DNA of 9,600 nt from Prolixibacteraceae bacterium (lineage in GTDB: Bacteria > Bacteroidota > Bacteroidia > Bacteroidales > Prolixibacteraceae). Of this stretch, positions 4,460 through 9,600 are shown piece by piece. The notes below the pieces were generated by a model that searched no databases, was not told where the DNA came from, and saw only the letters and a list, made by a program, of their open reading frames with translations. The stretch is from assembly GCA_007116765.1 (NCBI GenBank), contig SKHV01000485.1, positions 1 through 9,600 of the forward strand. Reading direction: 5' to 3'. Every line of letters starts with the position of its first letter. Positions within the stretch are counted from its first letter, which is position 1. Made by a program: the position numbers and the translations under genes.

Positions 4460-7441
4460 ATGATAGATATTTCAAGCATAACATTGTCGTCGGTTTATGA
4501 AAAGCGGAAAAACGACCGTGATATATTTCAGGAACTTATGCCGGTTAAGGTAAAAGAAATATTACTTTTTGCCACTAAGTACGATGCTTATTCCATTGCG
4601 CGCGAAGGTCAGTTCTCCGACAAAATATTTGGCGAATACCTTCAGCTTAACCTTTATTCGGCACCGCGTTTTACAAGCATCAACAGCATTAGCGAAATAG
4701 AAAAAATGCTGGATAAAAAGCATTTCGACATGGTAATTATTATGGCCGGAGCCGACAGGGAAACACCCCTTGAGGCAGCACGCATAATAAATGAAATGAA
4801 AAACCGGCTGCCTATTCTTCTGCTTGTAAATAATAATTACGATTTAGCATACTTTGCCGAAACTGCCGAACCCCTCGATTTTGTGGATCGTGTGTTTGTA
4901 TGGAACGGGAATACCTCTATTTTCCTCGCGATGATTAAATACATTGAAGACAAGAAAAATGTGAAGCGCGATGTGAAAGTGGGAAATGTGAGAATTATTT
5001 TGCTGGTTGAAGACTCTGTAAAGTATTATTCGAGATATTTGCCGCTGCTGTATACCAATGTAATGCTTCAAACTCAGAATCTCGTGTCCGACGATTCAAC
5101 CGACGAGTTGCACATGATTCTGAAAATGCGCGCACGCCCCAAAATATTGTTGGTGAGTAAATACGAAGATGCGATTGCGCTAATCCACAAATACAAAGAC
5201 AATTTGCTTACTGTTATCAGCGACGTGAAATTTTCCCGAAACGGAATTGACGATATCGATGCCGGTATAGAAATGCTTGAATTTGTAAAGGCCAACATTC
5301 AGTTCGATATTCCCTTGCTTCTGCAATCGCACGACAAGGATAATGAAAAACGAGCCATTGCAATTGGAGCCGATTTTATCAATAAAAATTCCGATACTCT
5401 TTCGAAAGACATCAAAGACTTTATTTATCGACGACTTGGATTTGGAAATTTCGAATTTTTGATGCCCGATGGCCGAAAGGTGGCCGAAGCACACTCGCTT
5501 CATGAGTTTCAGGAATTGATGAAAAAAGTTCCTATCGAATCAATTTTGTATCATGCATCGCTTAATGAGTTTTCGAAATGGTTAATGGCGCGTGGTGAAA
5601 TTAACATGGCCGAACTACTCAAAGTACGAAAAGCCGACGATTTTGAGCGCAAGGTAGATGTGCGCGATTTTATCCTTAATGTATTCGACGAGATGAAAAT
5701 GCAACAGTTGCGTGGGCGAATTGTAAATTTTGATCCTTCGCTGGTGCTCGGAAATCAGTATATCATTCGCATGAGCAAAGGCTCGTTGGGAGGAAAAGGC
5801 CGTGGACTGGCTTTTATTTCAAATTTTATTGAAAATATCGATTTCAAAAAAATTATTCCCAACATAAACATAAGCATGCCTACTACAGCGATAATCGGCG
5901 CGCTCGAGTTCGATTCATTTATCGAGAATAATGATTTGTACAATAAAATTATTATTCAGAAACAATACGATGACTTAAATCCGCTTTTTTTGAACGGAAA
6001 ACTGAGTGAATCTTTACGCGAAAGATTGTTTTTGTATCTCATACGAATGAAAAAACCCTTGGCAGTGCGTTCTTCGGGCTTATTCGAAGATTCTCTCTTG
6101 CAGCCTTTTGCCGGAGTTTACAATACCTATTTGCTTCCCAATAATCACCCCGATACAAATGTGCGGGTGCAACAATTATGCGACGCCATTAAACTGGTTT
6201 ATGCTTCGACATTTGCCCAAACTGCACGTTCATATTTTTCAGCCGTTAATTATAAGGTAGAGGAAGAAAAAATGGCGGTAATTATTCAGGAGCTTGTAGG
6301 GCATGAATACAACGAAAAGTTTTATCCGAACATTAGCGGTATTGCCCAATCTTACAATTATTATCCGGTGGCGTACATGGAGCCTTCCGATGGATTTTCG
6401 GTTGCAGGAATAGGCCTTGGGCTTTACGTGGTGGGTGGCGAAAAATCATACCGGTTTTGCCCGCGTTTTCCAAAAATTAACCCATCGACTGTGGCCGATG
6501 TGGTACGCGACTCACAAAATACTTTTTATGCACTCGACATGAAGCGCACCGAGTTTAATTTGAGCACAGAAGGTGAAATGGCCACCATTAAGAAATTTCG
6601 TATAAAAGATGCCGAAAACGACGGTACTTTAGAGTTTTGCGTATCAACTTACGAGCATGAAAATGATACGCTGACACCGGGAATCATGACCAAAGGACTT
6701 CGGGTAGTCGATTTTGCGAATATACTGAAGTACGATTATGTGCCCTTGGCTGATTCATTACACATGATGCTCAATATATTTAAAGAAGCAATGGGGGTGC
6801 CGGTTGAGTTGGAATATGCCGTTGATCTCGAAGCGGATAAAATAAATGGACTTCCCACTTTGTATTTATTGCAAATTAAACCGCTAATACGTAAAAACGA
6901 ACAAATAGAAATAAATCTTGAAGAGATGAATAAAGAGCATACCTTTATGTATGCTGTAAATGGCATGGGTAATGGCTCAATCACTAATATTCGAGATGTA
7001 ATTTATGTCGATATTGCCAGTTTCGACCGTACCCGTACCCGCGAAATGGCTGAGCAGTTGGGTCGCTTTAACGAGGAATTATTATCTGAAGAGAAAGAGT
7101 ATATTTTGATTGGACCCGGCAGGTGGGGTACACGCGACCCCTTTACCGGCATACCTGTTATGTGGTCGCAAATTTCAAAGGCAAAGGTAATTGTTGAGCT
7201 TGGACTGGAGGATTTTCCGCTTGATGCATCGTTGGGCTCACATTTTTTCCATAATGTAACCTCAATGAATGTTGGATATTATTCCGTTCCATACAACGCT
7301 GAAGAATCATTTATCAATATTGATTTGCTGAAATCGTTGCCGGTGGTGAAGCATACTGAGTTCATAAAACACGTACGTTTTCCACATGCATTAAAAATAG
7401 CCATGGACGGACGTTCGCGAAAAATTATAGTTACACAATAA
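4460..7441 (+). CDS. Receiver-domain / PEP-synthase-type ATP-grasp fusion protein
   Basis: A 993-residue soluble protein. Residues 34-165 look like a degenerate receiver (hydrophobic strands VKEILLF, FDMVIIM, LPILLLV). Residues 175-325 form a second receiver that keeps the key residues: Glu184-Asp185 in LVEDS, phospho-acceptor Asp255 in ISDVKFSRNG, Ser290 and Lys309. Residues 420-810 match the PEP/pyruvate-binding ATP-grasp domain of PEP synthase and PPDK: GSLGGKGRGL (441-450), PLAVRSSGLFED with Arg537 (533-544), PFAGVYNTY, LEYAVD with Glu785, LYLLQIKPL (801-809). The C-terminus has IGPGRWGTRDPFTG and GSHFFHNV. The swivelling phospho-His motif and the C-terminal TIM barrel of true PEP synthase were not found, so it is unlikely to make PEP. 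A phosphorylation-controlled nucleotide-dependent enzyme is inferred; the substrate is unknown. Databases may label it PEP synthase. Confidence 0.85.
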   Translation: MIDISSITLSSVYEKRKNDRDIFQELMPVKVKEILLFATKYDAYSIAREGQFSDKIFGEYLQLNLYSAPRFTSINSISEIEKMLDKKHFDMVIIMAGADRETPLEAARIINEMKNRLPILLLVNNNYDLAYFAETAEPLDFVDRVFVWNGNTSIFLAMIKYIEDKKNVKRDVKVGNVRIILLVEDSVKYYSRYLPLLYTNVMLQTQNLVSDDSTDELHMILKMRARPKILLVSKYEDAIALIHKYKDNLLTVISDVKFSRNGIDDIDAGIEMLEFVKANIQFDIPLLLQSHDKDNEKRAIAIGADFINKNSDTLSKDIKDFIYRRLGFGNFEFLMPDGRKVAEAHSLHEFQELMKKVPIESILYHASLNEFSKWLMARGEINMAELLKVRKADDFERKVDVRDFILNVFDEMKMQQLRGRIVNFDPSLVLGNQYIIRMSKGSLGGKGRGLAFISNFIENIDFKKIIPNINISMPTTAIIGALEFDSFIENNDLYNKIIIQKQYDDLNPLFLNGKLSESLRERLFLYLIRMKKPLAVRSSGLFEDSLLQPFAGVYNTYLLPNNHPDTNVRVQQLCDAIKLVYASTFAQTARSYFSAVNYKVEEEKMAVIIQELVGHEYNEKFYPNISGIAQSYNYYPVAYMEPSDGFSVAGIGLGLYVVGGEKSYRFCPRFPKINPSTVADVVRDSQNTFYALDMKRTEFNLSTEGEMATIKKFRIKDAENDGTLEFCVSTYEHENDTLTPGIMTKGLRVVDFANILKYDYVPLADSLHMMLNIFKEAMGVPVELEYAVDLEADKINGLPTLYLLQIKPLIRKNEQIEINLEEMNKEHTFMYAVNGMGNGSITNIRDVIYVDIASFDRTRTREMAEQLGRFNEELLSEEKEYILIGPGRWGTRDPFTGIPVMWSQISKAKVIVELGLEDFPLDASLGSHFFHNVTSMNVGYYSVPYNAEESFINIDLLKSLPVVKHTEFIKHVRFPHALKIAMDGRSRKIIVTQ

Positions 7442-7453
7442 AATACTTAAGAC

Positions 7454-7954
7454 ATGAAACGTTTCTTGTTTGTAATAGCCTCTGTGTTTTTGTTAAGTGC
7501 TTGTGCCCAAGTTTTTTTTACCTCGCCTCAGCCTTCAAGGGGAGTCGCCATAAGGTCGTTCCCCGATGCTCAACTGGGTATTTATTCTGACTCAACACTT
7601 AATGTTACTCTGCTGAAAAATAAAATAATAATTGAGGGCGATGAATATGTACTTACTACTCGAAACCCTTTAGAAAATGAAGTGCTAGTGAAGTTTTATA
7701 AGAATTTTTACTTTGCTTCGTTTTTAGAAGAGGGATATTATCAAGTGTTTATGGCTGGGTTTTTTGATGAAAAACTAGCTGTTTATATGCTTAATGCCGA
7801 TGCTTACTCCATTGAAGTATTGAACAAATTTGTAGCGGTTGATACTTTAAATACTGAAACAGAAACCTATTTGATAGATGCATCGCGCCGACAGTTTGAT
7901 GCAATTATTGACAATGAACTTTTTGATGTGATTGGAGTTTTGTCACGGGAATAA
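7454..7954 (+). CDS. Small lipoprotein of unknown function
   Basis: A 166-residue protein that I do not recognise beyond its targeting. The N-terminus MKRFLFVIASVFLLSAC has basic residues, a hydrophobic core and the lipobox LSAC, so Cys17 should be lipidated after signal peptidase II cleavage. Ala at +2 gives no clear retention signal. The mature part is mixed beta-rich with many aromatic residues (VKFYKNFYFASF, YYQVFMAGFF) and no transmembrane segment, repeats or metal motif. It starts 12 bases after the receiver/ATP-grasp gene and shares its terminator, so the two are almost certainly one transcript. A functional link across the envelope is possible, but the sequence does not show one. Confidence 0.85.
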   Translation: MKRFLFVIASVFLLSACAQVFFTSPQPSRGVAIRSFPDAQLGIYSDSTLNVTLLKNKIIIEGDEYVLTTRNPLENEVLVKFYKNFYFASFLEEGYYQVFMAGFFDEKLAVYMLNADAYSIEVLNKFVAVDTLNTETETYLIDASRRQFDAIIDNELFDVIGVLSRE

Positions 7955-7955
7955 G

Positions 7956-7996
7956 AAAATCTCAGTGAAACAGGCAAAGCTTTCCACTGAGATTTT
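7956..7996. terminator. Bidirectional terminator between the lipoprotein gene and fabD
   Basis: The 12-base stem AAAATCTCAGTG (7956-7967) pairs with CACTGAGATTTT (7985-7996). AAA/TTT can extend it past one bulged C. T's follow on the plus strand (7993-7998), and the minus-strand copy ends in TTTT. It lies in the 73-base gap between converging stop codons and can serve both transcripts. Confidence 0.9.
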
Positions 7997-8027
7997 TTAT
8001 TTGTGTACTGATGAATTAAGTGTTTAA

Positions 8028-8918
8028 TTATTCAGGTATTTTATCGTAGCCAAAGGTTTGCATGTCGCGGTTTACTTTGCTGACCAGACCTTGTAGTACT
8101 TTACCCGGGCCAAGCTCGGTAAATGACGTAGCCCCGTCGGCAATCATATTTTTGACTGTTTGTGTCCAACGAACAGGACCTGTGAGCTGTGCTATTAAAT
8201 TCTTCTTGATTTCAGCCGGATTGGTTTGCGGCAAAGCATTCACATTTTGATATACAGGGCATATCGGTTCTTGAATTGTAGCCGCTTCGATAGCTTCGGC
8301 CAATTCTTTTCGTGCAGGTTCCATAAGTGGAGAATGAAAAGCACCTCCAACGGGTAAAATGAGTGCGCGTTTTGCACCTTTGCCTTTTAATGTTTCGCAT
8401 GCGGCTTCAACTGCTTTGACCTCCCCCGAAATCACAAGTTGTCCGGCACAATTATAATTTGCAGCTACTACAATGCCTTCGGTTTGCTCGCAGGTTTGTT
8501 CAACCACCTCATCGTCGAGGCCTACAATGGCAGCCATTGTCGAAGCTTGTGCCTCGCATGCTTTCTGCATTGCCTGTGCGCGTATCGACACCAGTTTGAG
8601 CCCGTCTTCGAACGATAATGCTCCGGCGGCAACCAGTGCCGAAAATTCTCCAAGCGAGTGCCCTGCAACCATTTGCGGGTCAAATTTTTCATTCAGCACT
8701 TTCGACAAAATTACCGAATGTAAAAAAATAGCCGGTTGTGTTACCTTGGTTTGCTTCAGCTCATCGGCACTGCCGTTGAACATTATTTCGGTAATGTTGA
8801 ACCCTAATATCTGATTTGCTTTTTCAAACATTTCGAGTGCAAGGGGTGAGTTTTCATACAAATCTTTACCCATTCCTGAGTATTGTGCCCCTTGTCCGGG
8901 AAATACAAATGCTTTCAT
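8028..8918 (-). CDS. fabD: Malonyl-CoA:ACP transacylase
   Basis: FabD transfers the malonyl group from malonyl-CoA to acyl carrier protein, supplying the extender unit for type II fatty acid synthesis in the cytoplasm. The 296 residues cover the whole family length. Motifs seen are FPGQGAQYSGMG (6-17, Gln9 equivalent to E. coli Gln11), QPAIF, the nucleophile motif GHSLGEFSA with Ser88, Arg113 exactly 25 residues after the Ser (binds the malonyl carboxylate), GAFHSPLM with catalytic His195, QLTGPVRW (244-251) and ELGPGKVLQGL (268-278). ATG at 8918 is the natural start. No other fab gene lies in the window, so it is separated from the usual fabH/fabG/acpP cluster here. It ends at the shared bidirectional terminator, and its own leader carries a hairpin and two TAnnTTTG elements. 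Confidence 0.97.
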   Translation of the reverse strand: MKAFVFPGQGAQYSGMGKDLYENSPLALEMFEKANQILGFNITEIMFNGSADELKQTKVTQPAIFLHSVILSKVLNEKFDPQMVAGHSLGEFSALVAAGALSFEDGLKLVSIRAQAMQKACEAQASTMAAIVGLDDEVVEQTCEQTEGIVVAANYNCAGQLVISGEVKAVEAACETLKGKGAKRALILPVGGAFHSPLMEPARKELAEAIEAATIQEPICPVYQNVNALPQTNPAEIKKNLIAQLTGPVRWTQTVKNMIADGATSFTELGPGKVLQGLVSKVNRDMQTFGYDKIPE

Positions 8919-8952
8919 GTTTTACTATTTTATTGTGAATTATAAATATTGA

Positions 8953-8982
8953 ATGAAACTCAGATACAGAAATGAGCTTCAT
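8953..8982 (-). other. Hairpin in the fabD leader
   Basis: On the minus-strand transcript ATGAAGCTCA pairs with TGAGTTTCAT over ten positions, including one G-U wobble, around a 10-base loop. It starts about 35 bases upstream of the fabD ATG. No T-tract follows, so it is not a terminator. A role in mRNA stability or translation control is possible. Confidence 0.4.
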
Positions 8983-9011
8983 CCATAAATTGATTATCTT
9001 TTTTAAAGTAG

Positions 9012-9019
9012 CAAAAGTA
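9012..9019 (-). promoter_or_regulatory. Candidate -7 element of the fabD promoter
   Basis: The minus strand reads TACTTTTG, an exact TAnnTTTG match, 93 bases upstream of the fabD ATG. An identical TACTTTTG occurs at 9053-9060. Neither has an obvious TTTG -33 element at 19-21 bases, so which one is used, if either, is open. Confidence 0.4.
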
Positions 9020-9128
9020 TAATTTTTACCACAACGGGAGTTGTCATTATCTCAAAAGTAGCAGTAAATTGGGTTTAATGGCGAAACTTTGAACAAATGG
9101 ATTAATATTTTGAAAGTTGATGTTTTTA

Positions 9129-9600
9129 TTATTCGCTATGGTGTTTCGGGTATTTATTTTTCAGATATTCATGTGTTGCCATTTGCGACTGCACCGGTTT
9201 TTTGTCGTTTTTTATTCTGATATTTTCCATTTTTGGGTTTATTTCGCAAGCTTTTACATTGTCGGCCAGCTGAATGTTCAGTATGTCGATAATTTCCTGT
9301 TTAATTGACGGGTTGTACACAGGGCATACACATTCTATGCGACGGTATAAATTACGTTTCATCCAATCGGCCGAGCCAATGAAAACTTTTGGGTCGCCAT
9401 TGTTATGAAAAACAAAAACACGGGCATGTTCCAGGAATCTGTCAATTATTCTGATTACTCGAATATTCTTACTGTATTTTTTGCCTGTTTTTAATATGCA
9501 TACTCCGCGAACAATTAAATCTATTTTGACACCGGCTTCACTGGCTCGGTAAAGCATTTCAATCATGTGCGGATCTTGCAACCCGTTCATTTTAATTAAA
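9129..9600 (-). CDS. ppk1: Polyphosphate kinase, C-terminal part (N-terminus beyond the window)
   Basis: Ppk1 reversibly polymerises the gamma-phosphate of ATP into inorganic polyphosphate. Only the last 157 codons are present; the frame stays open to the right edge, and about 530 residues of a usual 690 lie outside. The fragment aligns from memory with the E. coli Ppk C-terminus: LIKMNGLQDPHMIEMLYRAS, VDLIVRG-like IDLIVRGVC, IRVIRIIDRFLEHARVFVF, KVFIGSADWMKRNLYRRIE. The His of RFLEH (codon 9426-9428) corresponds to E. coli His592, the second active-site histidine. The tail is hydrophilic (KPVQSQMATHEYLKNKYPKHH). It runs in the same direction as fabD but 210 bases upstream, with candidate fabD promoters between them, so independent transcription is likely. 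Confidence 0.95.
   Translation of the reverse strand, partial: LIKMNGLQDPHMIEMLYRASEAGVKIDLIVRGVCILKTGKKYSKNIRVIRIIDRFLEHARVFVFHNNGDPKVFIGSADWMKRNLYRRIECVCPVYNPSIKQEIIDILNIQLADNVKACEINPKMENIRIKNDKKPVQSQMATHEYLKNKYPKHHSE

Noticed and set aside
4460..7441. Reading the large gene as a true PEP synthase (ppsA)
   Set aside because: The ATP-grasp part fits, but the phospho-His motif and the C-terminal barrel are missing and receiver domains stand in front. The name would overstate the function.
9031..9044. Short inverted repeat ACAAC-GGGA-GTTGT between fabD and ppk1
   Set aside because: Five-base arms and no T-tract. It is short enough to be chance and is not a terminator for ppk1.
9117..9308. 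Rightward open frame at the right end
   Set aside because: It is antisense to the C-terminal part of ppk1, and its composition is that of a shadow frame.

Overview
The window reads as a chromosomal segment of a Bacteroidota bacterium, most likely from the Bacteroidales/Marinilabiliales side. The DNA is AT-rich and dense. Start codons follow A-rich stretches rather than strong Shine-Dalgarno sequences, and several upstream regions carry the TAnnTTTG -7 element typical of this phylum. The protein set also fits: a PdxJ with the VNINKIATLRNARGG signature, a CBS+ACT-like protein beside NAD kinase, and a large receiver/ATP-grasp protein. No rRNA, tRNA, CRISPR, insertion sequence or phage gene was seen. 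The layout looks like core housekeeping with a small oxidative-stress locus inserted in it.

Left part (1-3048). A YbfF-like alpha/beta hydrolase (cut by the left edge) and pdxJ form a leftward operon with a 4-base ATGA overlap. Diverging from it are a CBS-domain protein and NAD kinase (nadK). The divergent gap holds a perfect 12+1+12 inverted repeat that looks like an operator. The block joins PLP synthesis, NADP synthesis and a nucleotide-sensing protein.

Middle part (3060-4427). A PerR-type Fur-family repressor (leftward) diverges from a typical 2-Cys peroxiredoxin, ahpC (rightward). The 213-base gap has a perfect palindrome TTTGTAAT-C-ATTACAAA in front of ahpC. A degenerate copy (TTGTATT-G-GTTACAA) lies in front of perR. 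Each overlaps a candidate -7 element, so the layout suggests an autoregulated, peroxide-inducible pair. Two further AT-rich inverted repeats lie between them. A strong intrinsic terminator follows ahpC.

Right part (4460-9600). A 993-residue protein joins a degenerate receiver-like domain, a receiver with all key residues, and a PEP-synthase-type ATP-grasp domain, but shows none of the later catalytic parts of PEP synthase. A small lipoprotein gene follows after 12 bases, and a bidirectional terminator ends the pair. Facing it is fabD (malonyl-CoA:ACP transacylase), with a leader hairpin and candidate -7 elements. At the right edge is the C-terminal part of polyphosphate kinase (ppk1), running leftward.

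Most of the window is ordinary. The items that merit a second look are the paired PerR-type operators, the pdxJ/CBS palindrome and the receiver/ATP-grasp protein with its lipoprotein partner.
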